A stretch of 46,181 nucleotides of DNA from CAZJAH01 sp964544155 (GCA_964544155.1 CAZJAH010000022.1:1-46181); one strand, 5' to 3'. Positions 7,273-17,700 are shown, counted from the stretch's first letter. A program made the numbers and translations. The notes: generated by a model from the sequence alone, not told the origin.

Positions 7273-9216
7273 ATGGGAATCAGTATGATCAGATTGATAA
7301 TCTTTAGCTTACTGATAAGCTTTTTATTAGTATCATGCGGTGATGATGATAACGGCACCAGCCCTGTTGATGATGAAGCAAGGATTAGATTAATACATCT
7401 TTCCTACGATACGCCCGCACTCGACCTTGAATGGGATGATGAAGTTATAAATACCGGACTCAGTTATTTGAATACGAGCGGATACATAAGCGTAAAAGAG
7501 GGAAACTTCGCGCTGGAATCTTATGAAACCGGAAAACCCAATAACCAGCATTTCTTCAGGAATATCAATATAAATGAAGGCGAAAGCTATACCGCGTTTT
7601 TACTAAATAAGAAAGAATTTGTAAATCTGGAAATAACTAACGACCCTGTCAGCATACCCGCGTCGAAAATTCTCCTGCGTGTAGTTCAGGGGGTACCCGA
7701 TATGTTCTACCCCGTTGATATTAAGCTTCGTTCACCCGAAAGGACTATTGAATTTAATAATATAAATTTTCTTGACATAAGCGATTATATAGAGGCAGAT
7801 CCCGGGAATTTCGAGCTGACGGTTATAAGAACGGACACCGGGGAAGAAATTCTCAGTTTTAATGCCGCAAAGCTCAGGGCAGGAAATTCTTATACATTAA
7901 CTGCAGCCGGCACGCTTAACACTGCGGATGATTACGGCGTTTCCATGCGCGCCTTTATCGATAACAAAGATACCGAATATGTTGATTTTACTACAGACGC
8001 ACCCGGCCTGACAGACCTCAGGCTGGTACACCTTGATTATGAGATAGGCCCGGTTGACTTTAGAGTAAACAATGAACTAAAAGCTGAAAGCATCAGCTAT
8101 ATGAACAGCTCCGGATACACTGAGGCAGAAGCAGTTGACGCAGCGATTACCGCCACTGAAGCAGGAAACTCCAACAAAAAATATATTGATTTTAACCATA
8201 GCCTGATTACCGGACTTGAATATACGGTATTCATGTACAATCAAAACGGCTCATCTAATTTCCAAATTAGCGATGAAACTCCTGACCCGGTTCCGGGGAA
8301 TGTAAAGATCAGGGTTTTCAACGCGGCTCCGGATTTGGGGCCATTTGATGTCAGAAAAGGCGCTCAGGGTAATATTATTTTTAGCGATATCGAAAGTTTC
8401 GATATGAGGTCTTATCAGCAAACCTCTTTCGGATTGACTGAATTTGTTTTCACGAATAGTATTTCAGGAGAAGAGTTAACTTCGTTTATACCTGTCAATC
8501 TCATAGACGGCAATGCTTATACAATCATAATTTCGGGGACAATGGATGATGGCGATAATTACCCTCTCAGAGTAAGGCTTTTGCAGGATAATGAAGGCGG
8601 CAGCCAGTTTATCGAACTAGTGGACAGTGAAAGCGAAACTGCACGAATTAAGATTTTTAACGGTCATGTCGATCATGGCCTGATAGATATTAAAAAGGAT
8701 AACGGCATTATTTATTCCGGATTGAGCTACAGTGAAACTACCCCTTATTTGCACCAGCAAACCGGGTCGGCAAAGTTCACAGTTACAGAATCAGCCGGCA
8801 GTAATCTTATTACTGACTTATCATTAAACCTGTCTGCAGGGCAATCACTTTCGGCCTTTGTTTATAAGGGCGGAAACAAAACAGAAATTCTCCCCGTACC
8901 GGACATTTATCCTACGATTGATCCCGGCAAAGCCATGGTCAGGTTAGTACATATCGCCGAAACCGGGCCTTTAAGTGTTGATCTTTTTTATGATACGGGA
9001 GCACTTTTTGAAAATGTCAGGTTTGAGAATTTTGAATCTTATGTACAGATTGATCCTGACGATTATACATTTACTTTGACTCAGGGTGTTGAAGACCTTG
9101 CTAAAACCGATGCTTCCGTAGAAACCGGGCGTTACTACACAATTATTTTCGCGGGTGAAAAATTCGGAGAAGGCGGAACGCAGTATGATCTATATCTTGT
9201 CGAAGATAAAAAATAG
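7273..9216 (+). CDS. Surface lipoprotein with six DUF4397-like repeats
   Basis: This 647-residue lipoprotein has a lipobox LLVSC (Cys22) followed by GDDDNGTSP, an acidic signal like that of the lipoprotein at 2711, so it is probably on the cell surface. The rest is six repeats of roughly 100 residues, alternating two flavours. They open at RLIHLSYDTPALD, RVVQGVPDMFYPVDI, RLVHLDYEIGPVDF, RVFNAAPDLGPFDV, KIFNGHVDHGLIDI and RLVHIAETGPLSVDL, and carry the Gly-x-Ser-Tyr-Thr pattern and tail of DUF4397 beta domains. Such proteins are often adhesive or structural, which is only an inference here. GGAG at 7264 supports the start. A terminator lies at 9286. Confidence 0.85.
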   Translation: MGISMIRLIIFSLLISFLLVSCGDDDNGTSPVDDEARIRLIHLSYDTPALDLEWDDEVINTGLSYLNTSGYISVKEGNFALESYETGKPNNQHFFRNININEGESYTAFLLNKKEFVNLEITNDPVSIPASKILLRVVQGVPDMFYPVDIKLRSPERTIEFNNINFLDISDYIEADPGNFELTVIRTDTGEEILSFNAAKLRAGNSYTLTAAGTLNTADDYGVSMRAFIDNKDTEYVDFTTDAPGLTDLRLVHLDYEIGPVDFRVNNELKAESISYMNSSGYTEAEAVDAAITATEAGNSNKKYIDFNHSLITGLEYTVFMYNQNGSSNFQISDETPDPVPGNVKIRVFNAAPDLGPFDVRKGAQGNIIFSDIESFDMRSYQQTSFGLTEFVFTNSISGEELTSFIPVNLIDGNAYTIIISGTMDDGDNYPLRVRLLQDNEGGSQFIELVDSESETARIKIFNGHVDHGLIDIKKDNGIIYSGLSYSETTPYLHQQTGSAKFTVTESAGSNLITDLSLNLSAGQSLSAFVYKGGNKTEILPVPDIYPTIDPGKAMVRLVHIAETGPLSVDLFYDTGALFENVRFENFESYVQIDPDDYTFTLTQGVEDLAKTDASVETGRYYTIIFAGEKFGEGGTQYDLYLVEDKK

Positions 9217-9285
9217 TCATCAACAGTACAAGATAAACAATATTCTTATGTGATAGCATCATAACAATTGAATGTTAATATTCGC

Positions 9286-9315
9286 AAACAGGCTGTCAGA
9301 AGTGGCAGTCTGTTT
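9286..9315. terminator. Terminator hairpin between convergent genes
   Basis: AAACAGGCTG (9286-9295) pairs with CAGTCTGTTT (9306-9315) with one G-T pair, followed by a T-rich run on the plus strand. It overlaps the stop codon of the histidine kinase gene and likely ends the DUF4397 lipoprotein transcript. Confidence 0.6.
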
Positions 9316-11716
9316 AATTTTTACACGGGATAATGAGCGCGACCTTAGTGCCCCTGCCCGGCACGCTTGAAACCTGTATAGAGCCGCCGTTCTTTTCTGC
9401 AAGCTCACGGCATATGATCATCCCCAGGCCGGTACCTGTTTCATTAGCGGTTCCCGCAGTAGAAGTATGCGTTTTTACATCGAATAAATGCTTTAGGGTT
9501 TCAGGGTCTATGCCGATGCCGTTATCTTCAATTTCCAGGCAGACAAATCCTTTGGCGGATTTTTTGCAGCTGAGTTCAATCTTCCCTCCATAATTCGTGA
9601 ACTTGATAGCATTAGTCAGAATATTTCTGACTATTATATTCAGAAGATTAACATCTGCGAAAACTAAGGTGCCGGCAGAGCAATTATTATTAATGGTGAT
9701 CTTTTTATTTAGTGCCTGGGAAAGGAGTATATCAATATTCAGCACCAGCATTGATGAAATGGCAAATTCTTCCGGGTTATATACTATTGTTCCTCTCTGT
9801 ATCCTCGACCATTGGAGAAGGTTTTCTATCATATCATAAAGGTGTTTCGAAGAATTATACATCTGTGAAGTAAGAGAACGGGCCTCATCCATATCCAGAG
9901 TTTCAAGATTTTCGTTCAAATACTTTGTAAGGCTGAGAAATCCCTGGAAAGGGCTTTTTAAATCGTGAGCTATTATCGAGAAAATCTTGTCTTTAGAAAC
10001 CAGCAGCTTCTTCAGTTCTTTTTCCGATTCTTCGCGCTTTTTATTAATTTCATTAATTTCTCCGCTTCTTTGTTTAAGCACTTCCTCGTAATTTTTTAGC
10101 TGCCGTATAGCCTGCCTGAGATCATCTGCATCGTTTATATTATGTGAAAGAACCAGGTTTTCGGCATTTGCCGAATCGCTGTTACCTCGAACCAACTGAT
10201 CCTCAATTTCGTCGTCAAGTAATTTATCCCCTGTTATATCTTTGACCTGTGCAGCCAAATATTTATCGTGGCCGTTATCGAGCATCATAAAAAATATTCT
10301 GATAAACCTGATACTTCCGTCCGCTCTTACAATAGTCAAATCCTGCTTAATAAATTCAGGATCAACTTCCGCTTTGCGAAACCATTCGAGCACGGTCGCT
10401 TTATACTGTTTGCTGCTAAAATCTTTGCTGTCAGTGAGATCACTTTGTACATTCCAGATATTCTTATTTAAAACTTCACTCCTGGTAAGCCCGGTAATTC
10501 TTTCGAGTGCGGGATTCCAGTCGTATATCCGGCCTTTGTCATTTATCAATGCGAAGCCGTCTATATTCAGATAGATCAGATTTCGGAGTAAACCGATATC
10601 TTTCAAAAAACCATGTTCTTTGTTTTTTGCTTCATCAATATCTATGTGGCTTCCGACAAGTCTGATAGGTTTTCCCGCGTCGTCTCTGGATAATACCTTA
10701 CCTTTGGAAAGTATCCATTTCCAGCTCCCGTCTTTACATTTTAACCTGAATTCAGCTTTATAGATTTCCGAATTGCCGTATATGTGCTTATCAAGTGATT
10801 TTACTACCGTATCATAATCTTCCGGATGTAAAAGTTCCCAAAATATCCTTTTAGAATCTGCGAAATCTGAAGCCCTGTAGCCAAGCATTTTGTACCAGTT
10901 TTCGCTGTAATAGGAATCACCGGAATCCAGATGGCGTTCCCAAATACCGTCAACAGTTGCTTCAAGAGCTTCTCTGATAGTAATCTCTTCTTTCTTACGA
11001 TAGATACTTTGTTCTTCCTGATCAGTCATATCGATGCCGGCACCGGTGATGGTTTCTATCGTACCTTCATTGCTAACGGAGATAGTGATATGATCAAAAA
11101 TAATTCGGTAATGCCCATAAGTATTCTTCCATCTGTATTTAACTTTCAGGCTTACCTTTTTACCGGCGTTTTTTTTAGCTATACTTTGATACTTCTGTAT
11201 AAGGTGATTTCTGTCATCCGGATGTAAATAAGAAAGTGTTTTATTTAAACCATGTTTTTTAAATTCTTCGGGAGGTATGCCTGTTAAATCTTCGATCAAT
11301 TTTCCAATATAATCGTATTTGCCGGAAACATGATTGTACCTGTATAAATTAACCGTGTTGTCACCCAGCAGTTCTTTTAAATAATTTCGGTATTCAATTT
11401 CCTCAAGTTCATTTTGTGTTTTACTTTTTGGGGTAATGTTTTTCCTAAATATGATCATGTAGTTTTTACTTCTGCCATCTTTAAATGGATAACATGTTCC
11501 CTCAATTCCGTTTAAAGAAAAATTAACCGGCAGATCTTTTTGAGATGAAAAGAAATCGTTAAGAACGTTATCATCAATTATTTTCTCTGATGCTTTGTTA
11601 CGGTACAGCAGCTCTTTTTTTGAAGATAAAACTGAAATTCCTTCGGGAAAATTATCATAAAAATGATAATTAATCCCGGCACCATCCTTTTTATTTTTTT
11701 CCGGTGTGGTTTTCAT
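9314..11716 (-). CDS. Multi-PAS sensor histidine kinase
   Basis: This 800-residue protein has no clear membrane segment, so it is probably a cytoplasmic sensor. Order: a weak N-terminal PAS (about 20-75), two PAS_3-type domains (about 95-235 and 245-365, with HPDDR / HPEDY and ITGAGIDMTD / VGSHIDID ends), another PAS (about 375-500, DWNPALERITG), a Glu/Lys-rich coiled coil, HisKA with phospho-acceptor His584 in IIAHDLKSP, and HATPase_c with the N box (NILTNAIKF), DNGIGID and GTGLGM. It should autophosphorylate and pass phosphate to a response regulator, but none is encoded nearby, so the partner and signal are unknown. PAS_3 domains often bind small ligands or sense redox state. The EamA gene lies 76 bases upstream on the same strand. 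Confidence 0.92.
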   Translation of the reverse strand: MKTTPEKNKKDGAGINYHFYDNFPEGISVLSSKKELLYRNKASEKIIDDNVLNDFFSSQKDLPVNFSLNGIEGTCYPFKDGRSKNYMIIFRKNITPKSKTQNELEEIEYRNYLKELLGDNTVNLYRYNHVSGKYDYIGKLIEDLTGIPPEEFKKHGLNKTLSYLHPDDRNHLIQKYQSIAKKNAGKKVSLKVKYRWKNTYGHYRIIFDHITISVSNEGTIETITGAGIDMTDQEEQSIYRKKEEITIREALEATVDGIWERHLDSGDSYYSENWYKMLGYRASDFADSKRIFWELLHPEDYDTVVKSLDKHIYGNSEIYKAEFRLKCKDGSWKWILSKGKVLSRDDAGKPIRLVGSHIDIDEAKNKEHGFLKDIGLLRNLIYLNIDGFALINDKGRIYDWNPALERITGLTRSEVLNKNIWNVQSDLTDSKDFSSKQYKATVLEWFRKAEVDPEFIKQDLTIVRADGSIRFIRIFFMMLDNGHDKYLAAQVKDITGDKLLDDEIEDQLVRGNSDSANAENLVLSHNINDADDLRQAIRQLKNYEEVLKQRSGEINEINKKREESEKELKKLLVSKDKIFSIIAHDLKSPFQGFLSLTKYLNENLETLDMDEARSLTSQMYNSSKHLYDMIENLLQWSRIQRGTIVYNPEEFAISSMLVLNIDILLSQALNKKITINNNCSAGTLVFADVNLLNIIVRNILTNAIKFTNYGGKIELSCKKSAKGFVCLEIEDNGIGIDPETLKHLFDVKTHTSTAGTANETGTGLGMIICRELAEKNGGSIQVSSVPGRGTKVALIIPCKN

Positions 11717-11792
11717 AAGTCATATTAGAGGTTGTTCATTTTTCTGTGCAATATAATTAATTATTATTAAAAATAAACAACTAATATATTTT

Positions 11793-12644
11793 TTACAGGC
11801 TTAAAAGCAGAATAGAAAAAAGGCCCGCGATTAGAGCCAGTTTTCCGGGGCGGTTAAGCCTTTCCCTCCAGATCAGCAGAGCCGCGAAGGTGACCGCCAG
11901 TATTATTCCTATGTTTGTTACAGGATACACGACAATACCCGGCATACTTTCCAGGGCGCCTAAGAGAAATACCGTACTGAATACATTCGGTACGCCGAGT
12001 ATCATGCCTCTGGTAAAAGTTTTCCGTTCAATTGGAATATTTTTTAAAACTATAACAATCGCGGTATAAACAAAGGCAGAAATAAAGATCATAAACACAA
12101 AAAGTGGCTTCTCTGCGGCAGGCCGCCAGTGGCTGAATACTTTCATGGCGAAATCATTCAGGCCAATGCCCGCGAGTAAAATAAGCAGGTACATCAGGTC
12201 TTTGGGTACAAGCTTACGGCCTTCATGGCCTCTCAGGGAAAAATAAAAAAGAATAATAGTCACAATCGCAAAAACAAAGCCTCCCACTTTGGAAAGGCCG
12301 GGGTATTCATCGTAAATTAAAATAGAAAGTGCTATAGGAATTATCACCGATAACCGGGAGCTTACGGTAGATAGGGGGGTGCCTGCCGCGTTAACTGACC
12401 TGGCAAAAGCAAAAAAAGAATACAAAAATGTTATGCCCAGCAAGGCCCCAAAAAGCATTGAATACACAGAAAATTCAGCCTCCGGATCGGAAAGGTAAAG
12501 GTAAAGGCCGATGAGCCCCGCTAGAAAGTAATTGCCGGACAAAAGATAAAGGGCATTTCCCCTCTTTACGTCGTTATTTTTTAGCAGCAAAGCTATAGAT
12601 GTAGAGCAGATTATGGTCAGGATTAGATATATCATTTGTCCCAA
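11793..12644 (-). CDS. EamA/DMT-family transporter
   Basis: This 283-residue inner-membrane protein has about ten hydrophobic segments in two similar halves, the layout of the drug/metabolite transporter superfamily (EamA). Family members export or import amino acids, nucleosides and other small metabolites; the substrate cannot be read from sequence. The second half contains GALESMPGIVVYPVTNIGIILAV followed by LIWRERL, the region of EamA proteins where the conserved Pro and Arg/Glu-rich loop lies. The start at 12644 could instead be the Met three residues later. It precedes the histidine kinase gene by 76 bases and could share its transcript. Confidence 0.8.
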   Translation of the reverse strand: MGQMIYLILTIICSTSIALLLKNNDVKRGNALYLLSGNYFLAGLIGLYLYLSDPEAEFSVYSMLFGALLGITFLYSFFAFARSVNAAGTPLSTVSSRLSVIIPIALSILIYDEYPGLSKVGGFVFAIVTIILFYFSLRGHEGRKLVPKDLMYLLILLAGIGLNDFAMKVFSHWRPAAEKPLFVFMIFISAFVYTAIVIVLKNIPIERKTFTRGMILGVPNVFSTVFLLGALESMPGIVVYPVTNIGIILAVTFAALLIWRERLNRPGKLALIAGLFSILLLSL

Positions 12645-12704
12645 ATACCTTTTTGATTAAATAATTCCGGCAAATAACCGATTATTAATGAAAAAACATT
12701 TATT

Positions 12705-13436
12705 ATGAATATGAAAAAAATCATACTTACTCTTATTGTGATAATACTGATGCCGGATACATTGCTATCCGGCAGCTACAGCGTTATTTTCCCCGGCGGC
12801 CAAAAACGCTATATCAAAACAGCAAATATAGGCGGCAGCGAATATCTGAAATTCGTGGAATTTAAGAAAGTTTTTTTGAATGAAAGCATTAAAGCGGAAG
12901 CTTACCCCTCGTCATTTTTTTTAATGTTGAGAACTGACGATTCATTGAAGCTTATCCAGTTAAGAAGGCCGGCTATCGAGTACAAAGGCTCAATTTACAT
13001 ACCGTTTAAGGCTGTGGTACACGCCTTTGACGCGTTTTTGCCTTTCAGAGCGGAACTAAAGGGAAATTCCCTGCGTTTTGAATTCTTAGAAAATAATACG
13101 GAGATAAGTAAAAAAGCAGCTCCAAGGGAAGTAATTAAAGAAAACAAAGAAAAAGCAAGCGGATTGCCCGATATCAGCGCTTACAGAAAATCTTCGGGGC
13201 TGATTAAAATTAAAGAAAGAATGACCCCTGAAGAAAGTCAAAAATTTCGGGATTCCGATACATCTAAATCATCCGGTAATGATGATGAATCGGTAAATGA
13301 TAAGGCAGAAACAAAAAAAACGGCAAAAGATAAAGAAACTAAGCCAGGGGAAAAAAGCGAATCAAAAGAGCGTGACTTAGAACCCGTACCCGGGCGGTAT
13401 GTCATACCGGAAGGGCTAAAGATCAGAGAACCGTGA
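12705..13436 (+). CDS. Exported protein with amidase-like N-domain
   Basis: I do not recognise the full 243-residue protein. A signal peptide (MNMKK, then a hydrophobic run ending LLSGS) precedes a roughly 90-residue beta-rich domain with RYIKTANIGGSEYLKF and YIPFKAVVHAF. This looks like the Cu-amine-oxidase-N-like stalk often found before the catalytic domain of cell-wall amidases. The second half (about 125-230) is low-complexity and charged, rich in Lys, Glu, Ser and Asp, and ends with VPGRYVIPEGLKIREP. No amidase or hydrolase domain follows, so this may be a binding domain with a flexible tail, or the remnant of a larger protein. It is convergent with kdsB, 32 bases away. Confidence 0.6.
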   Translation: MNMKKIILTLIVIILMPDTLLSGSYSVIFPGGQKRYIKTANIGGSEYLKFVEFKKVFLNESIKAEAYPSSFFLMLRTDDSLKLIQLRRPAIEYKGSIYIPFKAVVHAFDAFLPFRAELKGNSLRFEFLENNTEISKKAAPREVIKENKEKASGLPDISAYRKSSGLIKIKERMTPEESQKFRDSDTSKSSGNDDESVNDKAETKKTAKDKETKPGEKSESKERDLEPVPGRYVIPEGLKIREP

Positions 13437-13468
13437 TGATGTCATTCCAGCGGCCTGAACCCTCTCAA

Positions 13469-14230
13469 TTATTTTTTATTTGCAATTATCCTTCTTACCT
13501 TTTCCAGATCTTTGGCAGTATCGATGCCGATACTTTCATATTCGGTAATTAAGCAGCGATATACGGCTCCGTCTTCAAGAAGCCTGAGCTGTTCGAGCTT
13601 CTCTGCTTTTTCGAGCCGAGACTGCTCAAGCTTTGTGAATCTTTTCAGCGCCTGATATTCATACGCGTAAATGCCGATATGCCTGTAAAAATCAAACTCC
13701 CTGATAATGCCTGCGTCATGCATCCGGTCCCTGTAATGGGGCACAGGGCTGCGGCTGAAATATAATGCTCTGTGGTTTTTATCCATCACTACTTTTACAA
13801 CTGCCGGATTGTGCAAATCCTCAAAATCACTGATTACAGATACGGCAGTAGCCACATCGGCTTCTGAATTTTCCAACTCGAGAATTAACCCGTCCACCAG
13901 GCCGGGATGTATAAGAGGTTCATCACCCTGTATATTTACTACAATATCAGCCTCTTTGCCTGACATGATAAGGGCAGCTTCAATCCTGTCAGTACCTGAT
14001 GGCAGGTCCGGAGGAGTCATTACAACATGGGCGCCGTGCTCCCTGGCGGCAATTTCAATTCTACTGTCATCGGTTGCTATCAGTACCTCGTCCAGCTTTT
14101 GGCAGCGTGATACGGCATTCCATACATGTATAACCATCGGCAGCCCGCAAATATCGGCCAGGGGCTTACCCGGCAGCCTGCTCGAAGCATATCGCGCCGG
14201 TATTATGCCTATTGCTATTTTTTTATTCAT
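13469..14230 (-). CDS. kdsB: 3-deoxy-manno-octulosonate cytidylyltransferase
   Basis: KdsB activates Kdo with CTP to CMP-Kdo, the donor for the inner core of lipopolysaccharide, in the cytoplasm. The 253-residue length is typical. The N-terminal motif IIPARYASSRLPGKPLADI binds the nucleotide; later hallmarks are IQGDEPLIHP (metal-binding Asp), RSPVPHYRD, HIGIYAY and QLRLLE with the ESIGIDTAKDLEKVR tail. The presence of this gene indicates an LPS-bearing outer membrane. Its start overlaps the gatC stop by 8 bases, which suggests coupled translation and a two-gene operon. Confidence 0.96.
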   Translation of the reverse strand: MNKKIAIGIIPARYASSRLPGKPLADICGLPMVIHVWNAVSRCQKLDEVLIATDDSRIEIAAREHGAHVVMTPPDLPSGTDRIEAALIMSGKEADIVVNIQGDEPLIHPGLVDGLILELENSEADVATAVSVISDFEDLHNPAVVKVVMDKNHRALYFSRSPVPHYRDRMHDAGIIREFDFYRHIGIYAYEYQALKRFTKLEQSRLEKAEKLEQLRLLEDGAVYRCLITEYESIGIDTAKDLEKVRRIIANKK

Positions 14231-14495
14231 TAATATCCTTCACTTTTGGTGACTTGTATTCGGGTGGTAATTTTTTTGATTCAATACCGGCCGCGTCTTC
14301 ATCTCTGAGAGTTGTAGCCCTTTCGTCGCTGCTGGTTTGAAATATCTCGGGTATAACGGCTTTTTCGATTTCATCCATCAGCTTAATTATTGTTTTGAAT
14401 TCCTCCCGGAACTGATTTCTTTCATTTCCGGACAATTCCAGAGCCGAGAGCTTTGCCGATTGTTCAATTATTTTAGCAACATCCATACCATTCAT
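14223..14495 (-). CDS. gatC: Asp/Glu-tRNA amidotransferase subunit C
   Basis: GatC is the small subunit of GatCAB, which amidates mischarged Glu-tRNA(Gln) and Asp-tRNA(Asn). The 90-residue product has the usual GatC pattern: IIEQSAKLSALELSGNE near the N terminus, then ERNQFREEFKTIIKLMDEIEKA, a polar linker, and a TLRDEDA segment like the conserved LREDE of the family. I use the start at 14495 since family alignments begin a few residues before the DVAKII helix; an ATG at 14519 would add eight residues. gatA and gatB are not here, as is common. kdsB overlaps its stop. Confidence 0.78.
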   Translation of the reverse strand: MNGMDVAKIIEQSAKLSALELSGNERNQFREEFKTIIKLMDEIEKAVIPEIFQTSSDERATTLRDEDAAGIESKKLPPEYKSPKVKDINE

Positions 14496-14538
14496 TTGGC
14501 TTTTTACAACATGATACATATAAAGGGCTAAAAAAATA

Positions 14539-14546
14539 CAAAATTA
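14539..14546 (-). promoter_or_regulatory. Candidate -7 element for gatC-kdsB
   Basis: On the minus strand this reads TAATTTTG, a match to TAnnTTTG. It lies about 44 bases upstream of the chosen gatC start at 14495, giving a start site near 14533. Confidence 0.35.
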
Positions 14547-14746
14547 TTTCCTTTGGCGAATATTGAACTATAAACTTTTTTATTAAAAATCAAAATTTTT
14601 CCTGATTATAATCATAAAGCATTTATTTTTAAACATTTATTGAAAAAGGCCACTGAAAATCAAGCTCTACAGTCCGGATTATAATATTTGGCTTAATTTT
14701 TTCTTATTAGAACCGATAACTCTCTAAAATATAAGCGCTTTAAGAT

Positions 14747-17700
14747 TTGTTGAAAGAAAAAACCAAATACGGCGGCATAATACTGCTGCCCCTGCTCTGG
14801 GCAGCCATGGCTCTTAGCGCCACGGCAGGCACTCAGGTTTCCGGGCTTATTTCAGGCCAGGTATCCTGGGGAGTTTCTGCTTCGCCTTATATCATTAACG
14901 GGACTGTCACCATAAACGAATCGGCATCTCTCACGATTAATGAAGGCGTCAGTGTGCTCATGAATGACGGCGCTGAGCTAATAGTAAAAGGCAGCCTCAA
15001 TGCCTCGGGCACTGCTTCAAAGCCGGTATCTTTCGATTCATTCACAAATAAAAATGAGGGCTGGAAGCAGATCAGGTTTATATCGGGTTCTTCCGGAAGC
15101 CTCAAACACGTTAATATCAGACGCGGCGGAAGCGGAGGCTTCCCAACTCTGCGCGCGGCTCCGGGTTCAATTCCGGTGATGTCGAATGTATCACTCAAGG
15201 AGAACTATTTAAACGCTGTTGCTTTAGCCCCCGGAATATATGAGGGAAATATCAGCATCATGAATTACGGCTTACCCTATTTCATCGATGGGAAAATCAC
15301 CGCCGGCAGCTATTCTGACTTAAGCATTGGCGCCGGTTGTGAATTCTATATGGCGCAAGGCTCTATACTTGAAGTTAAAGGAAATCTTGATATCGACGGC
15401 AAACATAATGACCCTGTGAGATTTGCTCTCAATCCCGGCAGCCAATCAGGCTATTGGGGAGGAATAATTATTATTGCTCCGGATAAAAACGTGATCTTCA
15501 GAAATACGGAATTTAAAGGCGGCGGTAATTCTCCTGAAACATCCGTAGCAATTGTCAATATCAGAAACGGCAGCGCCGCTTTTGAAGGCTGTTCATTCAG
15601 CAGCGCGTTTAAATACGGCATTTTTATAAGTGAAAATGCCTATGCGGAACTAGGCGGAAGCAGCCGGACACAGGGTAACAACTACTTCTTCGGCTTTACG
15701 AATAAAAAGCACGCCCTTGTAAATAACTCGGCAAATGATATTTTAGCATCCAATAACTGCTGGGGAGCGGATAATATTGCCGGGAACAAAGCTGTGATTT
15801 TCGATAAAGATGATAAATCTACTACAGGAAGGGTCAGCATTACCCCATTTAAAACCAACTGCCTCCCAATAGTTCCGGGCAGGCCTGAAATCACTTTACC
15901 TGAGGACGGCTCTAAAGATATTACCATAGATGCGCGGATTGAATGGACTGAAGCTGAGTATGCGTTAATGTACACATTGCAGGCCGCCGCGGATAGCAGC
16001 TTTAATGATATTTTAACTGAAAGCAATGATATAAAAAGCACATCCGTGAATATCGATCTTCCCGCGATGAGCAGGATATATGCCAGAGTAAAAGCTGTTA
16101 ATTTCTACTATGAAAGTCCTTGGAGCGAAACCGTAAGCTTTGAAACCGCCGACACTTCCGCTCCGGGAAAACCGGAATTTATCACACTAAACAGTGATAC
16201 GATTTTTTGCGGCGGTAAAATAGAATGGAATAATCAGGCAAATACTACTTCATTTGATATTCAGATATCAGATAAGGTTGATTTCGGGAAAATCATCTAC
16301 GCAGAATCCACTGAAGAATACGGGCTGGTACCCGAGATGCTCGCTGAGGGTCATTATTTCATAAGGGTTAGAGCAGAAAACCAATACGGGAAATCTGCAT
16401 GGTCAGAGCAAATAATGATCACTATACCGGATAAAATCAGCAGGGGCAATGAAACAGCACTGCCGGGTATAATTAAATCAAAAAGCTATATTCTTGATGA
16501 TAATGAAATTCATAATTTTATCTTAAATGAGCAGAATGGCGGCTTATACCTGCGTGATGTCAGTAATAATTCAATAATGATAAATTTATCAGACAAAGTT
16601 AAAGCCATTGATTTCGCTATTTCTGAAAATCAAGGCTTAACCTGCGTGAATCTGCTTTTTGCACATGGCGATACCGGCTATATGCTGGCATTCAAAGAAA
16701 AAAAGGGAAATTTTGAATTGGCTGACAGCCTCGCGCTGGACTTCATCCCAAAGAAGATAATGCTAAAACAGGGCAATCTTAACGGGCTTCCGGACGTTGT
16801 CATCACCGGCCATGATCTAAACGGCTGCAGGATTGAGCTTCATGAATATGACAGCGGATATATAAATACTTTCTCTTACAAAAAAGATCTTGAGATTCTG
16901 GAATGTGTTTATGACCACACATACTCCCGAGGCGCGCTTCTGACAGCACTTAAGGACAGGTCAGGCATGTTATTCCTCTACAGAGTTAGGCTTTTTGAAG
17001 ATAACAGCCGGTTATACGGACTGCAGACAAATATAATCGATCCGGTTGAGGTTCATTTCGCGGATTATAACGGCGACGGCGCTTTAGATTTCATGGCGGA
17101 AGAAGAATTGCAATCGCAGCTTAAAGCTCATGTGTTCATAAATTCAGGCGGGAACTTCCTGCCATCAGCTCAAAGCTACTATTTTCCGAAAGGCAGCAGG
17201 CTTTTCATGTTGGATTTTGCAGCCGGTTCCGCGGACGACATCATAGTCCAGCATCCGAACGGTAAGATTGAATTTATGGCCAATAATGGCGGAGAGTTTA
17301 ACAGTATTTCTGCCGCAGGCAATTACCATTCAATTGAGAACATACTCCCTGCCGGGCCCGGAAGTAAACCGGGATTAATTATGCAATCTCAAAGCAGGCT
17401 TTACGCTATGAATATCAATGACTGCAAAAAAGACGACTCGTATAAACTACCAGGGATTTTCTATGCTTTCGAAGGTAAATCCCTGAGAATTTTTACCGAT
17501 CCGGGTGATGTTTTCTCTGCTTATTCATTAACAAATAAGCAGACTAAAGATAAAATTTTCACCTGCTATCCCGTTGAATTTCAACAAAAAAACGGAAACA
17601 GCTTATTATTAAAAGAACTGCCTTCGGGCAGGTACACTCTGGCAGCAGATATTTATGACAGAAAAGGACGTTACAAGGGCAGCATCCAAAGGAATATAAT

